A DNA stretch of 49,483 bases from Candidatus Pelagibacter ubique HIMB058. GTDB lineage: Bacteria; Pseudomonadota; Alphaproteobacteria; Pelagibacterales; Pelagibacteraceae. Each line of letters starts with the position of its first letter. Positions within the stretch are counted from its first letter, which is position 1. Shown one piece after another: positions 1 through 7,918 of this stretch. Location of the stretch: NCBI GenBank assembly GCA_000419545.1, contig ATTF01000007.1, forward strand, positions 1 through 49,483. The letters are read 5' to 3'. Made by a program: the position numbers and the translations under genes. Below the pieces are notes generated by a model. The model was not told where the DNA came from and did no database searches. It was given only the letters and a program-made list of their open reading frames with translations.

Positions 1-148
1 TTTTAATTAATTCCTTTTCTTCTAAAATTTTGTTGTTTTCTATTTCTATTTCTTTAATTTCAAATTTGTTAATTGTGAATTTATTTTGTGAAATGAAAGT
101 TGAAAATAAAATTAATAATGCAATTCCGATAATGGATTTATTTCTCAT
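1..148 (-). CDS. ftsQ: Cell division protein FtsQ, N-terminal part (runs off the window)
   Basis: Only the first 49 codons are present. They start with an ATG that overlaps the ddl stop codon by 4 bases (ATGA). The visible part begins with a short basic stretch and a hydrophobic segment at about residues 5-20, consistent with a single membrane anchor. It continues into an Ile/Glu-rich strand pattern (IKEIEIENNKILEEKELIK) like the start of the FtsQ POTRA domain. FtsQ is the bitopic inner-membrane protein that links early and late divisome proteins through FtsB and FtsL. The position directly after ddl is the usual one in the dcw cluster. The identification rests on position plus this short N-terminal pattern. 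Confidence 0.75.
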   Translation of the reverse strand, partial: MRNKSIIGIALLILFSTFISQNKFTINKFEIKEIEIENNKILEEKELIK

Positions 149-1080
149 TTATTGATACTTGCATCTAACAAAATTTTTTCAACTAATTGTTCAAAATTAA
201 TACCTTTATAATTTGCTATTTCAGGAACTAAAGATAGACTTGTCATACCTGGTTGGGTATTAATTTCTAGTAAATAAAAATTACCTTTATAGAATTTAAA
301 ATCTGCTCTTGTTACTCCTCTGCATTTAAAAGCATCATGTGTTTTTTTGGCAATATTTAAAACTTCTAAATATTTTGATTTAGATAATCTTGCCGGCATG
401 ATGTGTTCTGTTTTCGCAGACTTAGTATATTTGGCTTTATAGTCATAAAACTTACGCTTAGGTACAAGTTCAATTGCGCCTAACGGTTTTCCATTAATAA
501 TAGCTACCTGAATTTCTTGTCCTGGGATAAATTGTTCTATCATCACTCGATTGTATTTTTTTACCAACTTCTTAATCGAACTTATTAAAACCTTTTTATC
601 ATTACATAATTCTACCCCTAGACTTGAACCCTCATTTACTGGTTTTAAAATTAAAGGATAGTTAATTTTTTTTAATTTTAACATTTTATCTATCGTTGAA
701 ATCTTATGATTTCTATCTATAGAAAAATATTTTGGTGTTTTAATTTTATTTTTTAAAAATATCTTTTTAGAAATTAATTTATCCATTGCGTTGAATGAAC
801 TTACTACTCCAGAGTGGGTATATGGAATTTTAAGATATTCAAAATAACTCTGAGCAATACCATCTTCGCCATCTTTGCCATGCAAGGCATTAAAAATAGC
901 ATCAGTTTTTCTTTTATTTATTAAGTTAAAATTTTTTTTTTGAGGATCAAAAGAGGATATTTTGTACTTAATTTTTTTGAGTGCTTTTATACAAGCTTTT
1001 CCACTTTCTAAACTAACAGTCCTCTCACCTGAAGTTCCCCCCAAAACTACTAGAATATTTTTAAACTTTTTTCTATTCAC
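145..1080 (-). CDS. ddl: D-alanine--D-alanine ligase
   Basis: This ATP-grasp enzyme joins two D-alanines in the cytoplasm to make the end of the peptidoglycan stem peptide. The 311-residue length is normal for the compact DdlB type. Visible signatures are GGTSGERTVSLESG near the N terminus, the central EGSSLGVE loop, the ATP-grasp segment EQFIPGQEIQVA and the metal-binding EINTQPGMT close to the C terminus. The gene overlaps murB upstream by 8 bases and ftsQ downstream by 4, so it is almost certainly part of one long transcript with the rest of the dcw cluster. No key motif is missing. Confidence 0.96.
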   Translation of the reverse strand: MNRKKFKNILVVLGGTSGERTVSLESGKACIKALKKIKYKISSFDPQKKNFNLINKRKTDAIFNALHGKDGEDGIAQSYFEYLKIPYTHSGVVSSFNAMDKLISKKIFLKNKIKTPKYFSIDRNHKISTIDKMLKLKKINYPLILKPVNEGSSLGVELCNDKKVLISSIKKLVKKYNRVMIEQFIPGQEIQVAIINGKPLGAIELVPKRKFYDYKAKYTKSAKTEHIMPARLSKSKYLEVLNIAKKTHDAFKCRGVTRADFKFYKGNFYLLEINTQPGMTSLSLVPEIANYKGINFEQLVEKILLDASINK

Positions 1081-1978
1081 CTACTATCTTTATCTCTAGT
1101 TCTAATTTGATTTTAGTTTTTTCATAAACTTTTTTTTTTACTTTTTTTATTAGATTTTCAATATCTGATGATTTTGCTTTTCCTTTATTAATAAAAAAAT
1201 TACAATGTTTTTTTGAGATAACGGCATCTCCTTCTTCGTAATTTTCACAACCAGATTCTTTAATTAACATCCAAGCTTTTTTTTCTTTGCTTATATTTTT
1301 GAATGTGCTTCCACAAGTTTTAATTTGACTAGGTTGTGACAATTTTTTTCTCTGAACTAAATCACTTTGTTTTTTTTCAATTTTTTCTTTTTTATCTAAA
1401 GATCCTTTTAATTTTGCTGAAATAATAATTAAATCTTTAGATAAATTGTTACCTCTATATACAAAATTTATATCTTTTTTTTTAAGTTCAATTTCTTTAC
1501 AATTATTCTTGTCTAATGCTCGAATTGATATTAAAACTTGAGAAATATCGTAGTCGTAGCACCCGCTATTCATTATAATTGCACCTCCTATAGAACCAGG
1601 AATGCATGATAAAAATTCAAGATTTGTAATGTTATTTTCTTTTGCGAAATCTGCAACTTTACGATCTAATGTACCGGCACCAACTTCAATAATATCTTTT
1701 CCAATTAATCTAGTAAATGAAAAATTTTTACCAAGCTTTATAACAGCTCCCTTAACACCATTATCTCTGAACAAAGTATTTGATCCTGCACCTAGGAATG
1801 TAGTTTTAATATCGTTTTTTTTTGCCTCTTTAAAAAATTCCAATAATTCTGTTTTATCTTTTGGTTTAAAAAAAAATTCAGCGTTTCCTCCTAAATTAAA
1901 CCAACTATAATTGGAAAGTTTAACTTTTTGACTTAAACTCTCGCTAAACCTCTTGGTAAAATCAATCAAATTACTCAT
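1073..1978 (-). CDS. murB: UDP-N-acetylenolpyruvoylglucosamine reductase
   Basis: MurB is the FAD- and NADPH-dependent enzyme that reduces UDP-GlcNAc-enolpyruvate to UDP-MurNAc. The 301-residue protein shows the FAD-binding PCMH-type motifs GAGSNTLFRD and SCIPGSIGGAIIMNSG, the substrate Arg in VYRGNN, and the GSTFKN motif whose Ser is the proton donor. A conserved acidic residue lies near the C terminus (LELEIKI). Length and motif spacing fit the short class of MurB. It overlaps murC by 4 bases (ATGA) and ddl by 8, implying translational coupling. Confidence 0.95.
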   Translation of the reverse strand: MSNLIDFTKRFSESLSQKVKLSNYSWFNLGGNAEFFFKPKDKTELLEFFKEAKKNDIKTTFLGAGSNTLFRDNGVKGAVIKLGKNFSFTRLIGKDIIEVGAGTLDRKVADFAKENNITNLEFLSCIPGSIGGAIIMNSGCYDYDISQVLISIRALDKNNCKEIELKKKDINFVYRGNNLSKDLIIISAKLKGSLDKKEKIEKKQSDLVQRKKLSQPSQIKTCGSTFKNISKEKKAWMLIKESGCENYEEGDAVISKKHCNFFINKGKAKSSDIENLIKKVKKKVYEKTKIKLELEIKIVGE

Positions 1979-3372
1979 AAAGAAATTTTAAGTCCGTAAA
2001 TCCATTTAGAAATTAGTCCTGCGCCCATTCCAATAATTATTTCATTGCTAATTAAGTTTTTTTTAAAAAAATTACAAAGCTCTATTTCGTTTCTAACTAT
2101 TACTACTTGAGTCGAAGAATTTTTAGCTATTAAAGCAGAAAATTTATAAATATCAAATTTTGGATCTTTTTTTTCACCAGCAGCATATAAAGGGCAAACG
2201 ATTACCAAATCTGATTTTTTGAAACACTTTGAAAATTCATTTTTTAATGAGATAACTCTGGAGTACCTGTGGGGTTCAAATACACTTATTATCTTTCTCT
2301 TTTGATTTACATTTCTTACTCCATCTAGTATTGAGCTTATTTCTGTAGGATGATGAGCATAATCATCATAAAAATCATTTTTATTCTTTGAAAATACTTT
2401 GGTCATTCTTCTTTGTACACCAGAAAAATTTTTAAGAGATTTTTTTATTGTATTTTGGTTTACACCTAAATTTAAACAAACTATTAATGCTGCTGCAGCA
2501 TTCAATACATTATGTTTTCCTAATAACTTAACATTGATATTTTTTATTGTTTTTAAACTTTTGCTCTTATTTTTAAAACTTAAATCAAATTTTGTACTTT
2601 CGTAGTGATATTTAATTTTTGATACTTTGTAATTTGCTTGATTATTTTCTCCATAGGTCACTATATTTTTATTTTTTATTCTTTTTAAAATCTTTTTAAT
2701 ATTATTATTGTCAGTGCAAATAACAGATTTACCTGTTGGTGGTGTTTTATTGATAAACTCTATAAAAGATTTCTCCAAATTAGAATAATTCTTATAATAA
2801 TCTAAGTGTTCATAATCAATATTTGTAACAATAGAATAGTTTATAGGTAACTTTAAAAAACTCCCATCAGACTCATCAGCTTCAAGAATTGCCCAATCTC
2901 CTTTCCCTAGTTTTGCGTTACTTTTAAAAGAATTAATTACTCCGCCATTAATGATTGTGGGATCTAATTTTTGATCACTTAATATTTTTGCAACTAAAGA
3001 TGTTGTGGTGGTTTTTCCATGAGAGCCAGTAATAATTATATTTTTTTTTAATGATACTGCATCTGCTAAAACTTCAACTCTGTTATAGACTGGAATTTTA
3101 TTTTTTTTAGCAAATTTAATTTCGATATTATTATTTTTTATTGCAGTAGATTTGACAATTATAGTTGCTCCTCTTAGATTTTTAGATGAATGACCTATAA
3201 AAGTCTTTATCCCATTTTTAATACAGGAAATTATATTTTTATTTTTAGCTTGATCACTTCCTTGAACTTTAAAACCCATATTTTTCATTATTTGAGCAAG
3301 TCCACTCATACCGATACCGCCGATACCTATAAAATGAATTATATCCTTTTGACCTAAATTAATTTTTTTCAT
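1975..3372 (-). CDS. murC: UDP-N-acetylmuramate--L-alanine ligase
   Basis: MurC adds the first amino acid, L-Ala, to UDP-MurNAc in the cytoplasm. The 465-residue protein has the N-terminal Rossmann-like GIGGIGMSG motif (about residues 16-24), the Mur-ligase P-loop GSHGKTTTTS (about 116-125), the central EADESDGSF segment, and the C-terminal domain motifs DDYAHHPTEI and FEPHRYSR. All are canonical for MurC rather than the other Mur ligases. The start overlaps the murG stop by 14 bases and the end overlaps murB by 4. Confidence 0.97.
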   Translation of the reverse strand: MKKINLGQKDIIHFIGIGGIGMSGLAQIMKNMGFKVQGSDQAKNKNIISCIKNGIKTFIGHSSKNLRGATIIVKSTAIKNNNIEIKFAKKNKIPVYNRVEVLADAVSLKKNIIITGSHGKTTTTSLVAKILSDQKLDPTIINGGVINSFKSNAKLGKGDWAILEADESDGSFLKLPINYSIVTNIDYEHLDYYKNYSNLEKSFIEFINKTPPTGKSVICTDNNNIKKILKRIKNKNIVTYGENNQANYKVSKIKYHYESTKFDLSFKNKSKSLKTIKNINVKLLGKHNVLNAAAALIVCLNLGVNQNTIKKSLKNFSGVQRRMTKVFSKNKNDFYDDYAHHPTEISSILDGVRNVNQKRKIISVFEPHRYSRVISLKNEFSKCFKKSDLVIVCPLYAAGEKKDPKFDIYKFSALIAKNSSTQVVIVRNEIELCNFFKKNLISNEIIIGMGAGLISKWIYGLKISL

Positions 3373-4453
3373 TAATAATTTTTTCTATATTAAAATTTAA
3401 TTTATTGAAAACATCTTTGTCAGAATATTGTTTTTGATTTAATATAATACTATTAAACTTTGTATTATCTTTAAAATTAGAGGAAATAAGCTTATATAAA
3501 TCTACAGAAATATTTTTTTCTTCTAAAAAAAAACACATTCCTTTTTTTTCATAAAATTTTGCATTTATGTATTGATGGTTATCAGCTGAGGATGGTAGTG
3601 GAATAGCTATTAATGGAATTTTAACATTAATTAATTCTCCTAAAGCCGAAGCTCCAGATCTTGTAATTACGAGATTTGATTTACTATAATAATCAGAAAT
3701 TTTATTTGTAAAATTAAATATTTCAAATTTTATATTATGATTTTTATAAAATTGAGATAACTCATCTTCCTGATTTGTTTGACACTGCTGATAAACCATT
3801 AAAGGTATTCCGCTTTCTTTTAAGTCTTTAAAAACTTGGGGTAACTTTTCTGCAAAAACTTTTGCCCCCTGACTGCCGCCAAGAACTAGAATATTAATAA
3901 TATCAAATTTATTTTTCAAATCATCATGATTATTAAATTCAATTATTTCTTCTCTAATTATATTGCCAACTACAATTATTTTTTTTTTATTTTTTTCTTT
4001 AATTCCTTCAAGATCTTTGTGCGAAACAAAAACCTTTTCAGCAAAATTTAATAAATATTTATTAGCTTTTCCAATAATTAAGTTATTTTCATAAATAGTA
4101 AATTTTATTCTTAAAATTGTTGCTGCAATACAAACAGGAAATGAAGAGTATCCGCCCATTCCTATAATTATATGCGGTCTATTTAAAGAAAGTAAAAAAA
4201 GAGACTTCACTGTTGAATAGCAAATTAACAATACAGAATATATTAATGTAAAGATATTTTTTTTTACTAACGGAGATGAAGTTATTTTTTTTAAATTTAT
4301 ATCATTTATATCACTAAGGTATTTTAAACCTCTTTTGTCAGTAGTGAGTATAATATCATAATTTTTTTTAAATAGATTTTTTGCTAAACTTAATGCAGGA
4401 AAAATATGTCCACCGGTACCTCCTGTTGCAATCAATATTTTTTTTTTAGTCAT
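3359..4453 (-). CDS. murG: UDP-GlcNAc:lipid I N-acetylglucosaminyltransferase
   Basis: MurG converts lipid I to lipid II on the cytoplasmic face of the inner membrane. The 364-residue GT-B glycosyltransferase has the N-terminal G-loop TGGTGGHIFPALSLA, the second G-loop GMGGYSSFP, and the C-terminal donor-binding stretch TRSGASALGELI followed by PLPSSADNHQYINA. These are the standard MurG signatures in the expected order. The gene overlaps ftsW upstream by 8 bases and murC downstream by 14, in the usual ftsW-murG-murC order. Confidence 0.97.
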   Translation of the reverse strand: MTKKKILIATGGTGGHIFPALSLAKNLFKKNYDIILTTDKRGLKYLSDINDINLKKITSSPLVKKNIFTLIYSVLLICYSTVKSLFLLSLNRPHIIIGMGGYSSFPVCIAATILRIKFTIYENNLIIGKANKYLLNFAEKVFVSHKDLEGIKEKNKKKIIVVGNIIREEIIEFNNHDDLKNKFDIINILVLGGSQGAKVFAEKLPQVFKDLKESGIPLMVYQQCQTNQEDELSQFYKNHNIKFEIFNFTNKISDYYSKSNLVITRSGASALGELINVKIPLIAIPLPSSADNHQYINAKFYEKKGMCFFLEEKNISVDLYKLISSNFKDNTKFNSIILNQKQYSDKDVFNKLNFNIEKIINEKN

Positions 4454-5573
4454 ATAAATAAGTTTTATTTTTAGTATAATTTAAAATCAAACCAGCTAAA
4501 ATCGCGCTGCTCATCAGAGAAGATCCACCATAACTCAAAAAAGGTAAAGTCATTCCAGTCGTTGGCAATAAATTAGTATTTACCCCTGCGTGTATAAAAG
4601 TTTGAAATATTAATAATGATGCTAACCCACTTAAAGAAATCTTAATAAATTCATTATCCTGATTAAAGCAACTTTTGATAATCCTGAATGCTATATATAA
4701 AAAAATTGTAATTATAATAATAGAGACTAAAGAACCATATTCTTCAGAAATTACAGCGATTACGTAGTCAGTATGAGCTTCCGGAACGCTCTCTTTTAAA
4801 ATACCTTCACCCATTCCTTGCCCGGTTAAACCGCCTAGTTTAATTGCATCAAGTGCTGAAGATGATTGAAATTTATCACCTTGGCTAGGATCAAAAAATG
4901 AAATTAAACGATTTATAATGTATCCAAACTTTTCGGGTAAAAAAAATAATAGTGAGCTAAAAAGTATTAAAAAAATTGTGAGAAAAATTCCAATATATAT
5001 TAGGCTAACTCCAGATACAAAAACAGTTGCGATCCAACTACTAGTTAATAATATTGACTGTCCTAAATCAGGCTGATCTATTAATAAAATTATCACACAA
5101 CTTAAAAGTATGAAACTTAAAAAATATTTTATGTGATAGTTTTGAAAATTTTTGTAAGTAAGTATCTTTACTGTCATCAAAATAAATAATGGTTTTAATA
5201 TTTCTACAGGTTGTAGATTAAAAAAATAAAGATTTAACCATCTTCTAGCTCCTTTTGCCTCTACTCCAACTATCGGAACTATCGCCAAAAAAATAAAAGA
5301 AACCACAAAAGCTGGAATAACAAGTTTAATTAATACTTCTGTTCTAATAAATGAAATTATCATCATGATTGATATTGCTAAAATTGTAAAGATTAAGTGT
5401 TTAGTAAAAAAAAAATAATAGTCTTTGTTTAATCTTTCTCCTGCGAGTGAAGATGTTGATGAAAATGAAAAAAATAATCCTAGGAAAAATAATGTCAAAA
5501 AACAAATCAAGATTTTTTTATCTATACTTCTCCAATAGTTAAGTGTGAAAAATTTAAATGAATTTTCTTGCAT
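4446..5573 (-). CDS. ftsW: Septal peptidoglycan glycosyltransferase FtsW
   Basis: FtsW is the SEDS-family polymerase that makes septal glycan strands together with its partner FtsI, encoded upstream in the same cluster. The 375-residue protein is strongly hydrophobic with about nine to ten membrane segments. It carries the SEDS signatures GARRWLNL, IDQPDLGQSIL, AHTDYVIAVISEEYG and TTGMTLPFLSYGGSS. A RodA assignment is less likely because the gene lies between murD and murG. It overlaps murD by 20 bases and murG by 8. Confidence 0.95.
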   Translation of the reverse strand: MQENSFKFFTLNYWRSIDKKILICFLTLFFLGLFFSFSSTSSLAGERLNKDYYFFFTKHLIFTILAISIMMIISFIRTEVLIKLVIPAFVVSFIFLAIVPIVGVEAKGARRWLNLYFFNLQPVEILKPLFILMTVKILTYKNFQNYHIKYFLSFILLSCVIILLIDQPDLGQSILLTSSWIATVFVSGVSLIYIGIFLTIFLILFSSLLFFLPEKFGYIINRLISFFDPSQGDKFQSSSALDAIKLGGLTGQGMGEGILKESVPEAHTDYVIAVISEEYGSLVSIIIITIFLYIAFRIIKSCFNQDNEFIKISLSGLASLLIFQTFIHAGVNTNLLPTTGMTLPFLSYGGSSLMSSAILAGLILNYTKNKTYLYD

Positions 5574-6831
5574 ATTTTTTACATAATTTTTTGAATTTAT
5601 TTCCTCTTATTTCAAAATTTTTAAATTGATCAAATGATGCAGCTGCTGGACTTAATAAAATTAAGCACTTTTTCTTCTTATAAAATTTATAATCTTTAAC
5701 TATTTGATTAATAGCGCTCCTAAGGGTTTTTGAAATTGAGAAAGAAACTTTTCCTTCTATCTGCTTTTTAAAAAAATTAATATTTTTTCCAATTAGATAA
5801 CATTTGATTATATTTTTTTTGTAATTAAATAAATTCATTTTATCTCCTTTTTTTGGAAGGCCCCCTAAAATCCAAAAAATATTTTTTAAGCCGGATATAG
5901 CTGTAATAGCAGATTCACAGGTTGTCGCTTTGGAGTCATTGATGAAAGTAACGTTCTTTTTTTTCATAAAAATTTCAAATCTATGCTCTAATCCTTTAAA
6001 AGATTGAATAGATTTAACAAATGATTTTTGGCTTATATTAATCAATTTAGACAATTCAAAAACAAAGCTTACATTTTCATCATTAATATTAGAAGCTAAA
6101 TAACTATTTTTTATTTTATACTTTATTTTTTTATAATCTCTTAATTTAGGAATAATTAATTTACTCTTAAAATTTTTCTTTTTAAAAGCTATCTTTAAAG
6201 TTTTGTTTGTAAAAGCGTATTGTTTTTTATTCTGATTTTTAAATATTTTAAGTTTTGCATTTAAATATTCGTTTGTGCTTCCATGCCAATCTATATGATC
6301 ATTAGTAAAATTTAGAAAAAGAGCAAAATCTGGACAAATAAACTTTGAATGTGAAAGCTGGAAAGACGAGGCTTCTATTATTACAAAACTATTATTTATT
6401 TTTTTTAAACTTAGTAAAGGCTTGCCTATATTCCCTCCCAATAAACATTTAAATTTATTTTTTTTTAAGACATGGTCAAGTAATTTACACGTAGTTGATT
6501 TTCCATTTGTTCCTGTAACAACAATACTTTTAAATTTTTTTCTATCTAAATAAAATAAATCTAAATCAGTTATAATTTTTTTTTTATATTTCTTGAGATT
6601 TTTGTTTTTATTTAAGCTAATTCCTGGAGACAATATAATATAGTCTACTTGCTTTAATGTTTTATTAAGATTTTTTGTCCTATAGCTTTGAAAAAGGTTT
6701 TTACGTTTATCATCATAAACTTTAAAATTTGAAATTTTTTTTTCTTTAAAAAAATTAATTACAGATCTACCGGTTATTCCAAGCCCATAAACAAGGAACG
6801 AATGTTCTTTGAGTTTAGGAGTTTTAAACAT
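5554..6831 (-). CDS. murD: UDP-N-acetylmuramoyl-L-alanine--D-glutamate ligase
   Basis: MurD adds D-Glu to UDP-MurNAc-L-Ala in the cytoplasm. The 425-residue protein begins with the GLGITGRS nucleotide-fold motif. It has the Mur-ligase P-loop VTGTNGKST (about residues 105-113), EASSFQL, NFTNDHIDWHGS with the metal-binding His, and the C-terminal FINDSKATTCESA motif typical of MurD. It is slightly shorter than many family members and very Lys-rich, as are the other proteins here. It starts 1 base after the mraY stop and overlaps ftsW by 20 bases. Confidence 0.96.
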   Translation of the reverse strand: MFKTPKLKEHSFLVYGLGITGRSVINFFKEKKISNFKVYDDKRKNLFQSYRTKNLNKTLKQVDYIILSPGISLNKNKNLKKYKKKIITDLDLFYLDRKKFKSIVVTGTNGKSTTCKLLDHVLKKNKFKCLLGGNIGKPLLSLKKINNSFVIIEASSFQLSHSKFICPDFALFLNFTNDHIDWHGSTNEYLNAKLKIFKNQNKKQYAFTNKTLKIAFKKKNFKSKLIIPKLRDYKKIKYKIKNSYLASNINDENVSFVFELSKLINISQKSFVKSIQSFKGLEHRFEIFMKKKNVTFINDSKATTCESAITAISGLKNIFWILGGLPKKGDKMNLFNYKKNIIKCYLIGKNINFFKKQIEGKVSFSISKTLRSAINQIVKDYKFYKKKKCLILLSPAAASFDQFKNFEIRGNKFKKLCKKYARKFI

Positions 6832-6832
6832 C

Positions 6833-7918
6833 TTACCTTAATTTTAAAGTTGCTAATCCAATCAATGCTAAAATTATGGCAATAATCCAAAATCTAATTA
6901 CAATTGTAGACTCTGCCCAACCTTTTTTTTCGAAATGGTGATGAATTGGTGCCATTTTAAATATTCTTTTTCCCGTTAATTTAAATGAAAGTACTTGGAT
7001 GATTACAGAAACTGTTTCTAAAACAAATAAACCACCTATTATAGCTAAAACTATTTCATGCTTTACAATAATTGCGATGGCCGCTAATGATCCTCCTAAT
7101 GAAAGTGAGCCAGTGTCACCCATAAAAATTTTTGCAGGAGGCGCATTATACCAAAGAAAACCTAAACAAGCTCCCACTACTGACCCACAAAAAATAGACA
7201 ATTCTCCAACATCCGGAATATATTGTATTTGCAAATATTCAGAGAAAATTGTGTTTCCTACGACATAGGAAATTAATGTAAAAGAAAGTGCTACTAACAT
7301 TACAGGTACAGTAGCAAGTCCATCTAAACCATCAGTCAAATTTACTGCGTTGGATGCTCCAATTATCACAAATAATCCGAATGGAATAAAAAATAGACCC
7401 ATTTGCCAAATTAAATTTTTAAAAAATGGAAAATAAAGATTGTATAAATATTCGTGATTAGAAAATTTAATTAATAATGTTAAAGTTATTGCACCTATAA
7501 TTAATTGACCAAGAAATTTTAAACTTGATTTAAGTCCTCTTGAATTCTTATATTTTATCTTTAGAATATCATCTGCCAGTCCTAAACCTCCCAAAGATAA
7601 AGATACAAATATTAGTACCCAAACATATATATTTTTTAAGTCAGCCCATAACAACGTGCCAGAAATAATTCCAATAATAATGATCACTCCGCCCATTGTA
7701 GGTGTACCAGACTTTTTTATTATATGATCAATTGGACCATCTTGTCTGATAGGCCCAGTAATCATTTTTTCTGAAAATAGCTTGATAAGTGGTCCTCCAA
7801 TAATAAATACGACTACCAAAGACGTTACAACAGATAATCCAGTTCTAAATGTAAGATATTTAAAAACATTTAAAAATGAGTATTGGTCAACTAAAGATGT
7901 TAAAAGACTGAAGAGCAT
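6833..7918 (-). CDS. mraY: Phospho-N-acetylmuramoyl-pentapeptide-transferase
   Basis: MraY transfers phospho-MurNAc-pentapeptide to undecaprenyl phosphate, forming lipid I at the inner membrane. The 361-residue polytopic protein has the paired aspartates in GLADDILKI, the signature NAVNLTDGLDGLA, the catalytic-loop FMGDTGSLSLG and the C-terminal MAPIHHHFEKKGW. These are specific to MraY within the phosphoglycosyl transferase family. It follows the murE-murF fusion with no gap and is followed by murD after a single base. Confidence 0.97.
   Translation of the reverse strand: MLFSLLTSLVDQYSFLNVFKYLTFRTGLSVVTSLVVVFIIGGPLIKLFSEKMITGPIRQDGPIDHIIKKSGTPTMGGVIIIIGIISGTLLWADLKNIYVWVLIFVSLSLGGLGLADDILKIKYKNSRGLKSSLKFLGQLIIGAITLTLLIKFSNHEYLYNLYFPFFKNLIWQMGLFFIPFGLFVIIGASNAVNLTDGLDGLATVPVMLVALSFTLISYVVGNTIFSEYLQIQYIPDVGELSIFCGSVVGACLGFLWYNAPPAKIFMGDTGSLSLGGSLAAIAIIVKHEIVLAIIGGLFVLETVSVIIQVLSFKLTGKRIFKMAPIHHHFEKKGWAESTIVIRFWIIAIILALIGLATLKLR

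Noticed and set aside
1602-1910. Plus-strand ORF of 102 codons opposite murB
   Set aside because: It lies fully inside the well-supported murB gene, has no family motif and no promoter, and reflects the codon bias of the opposite strand.
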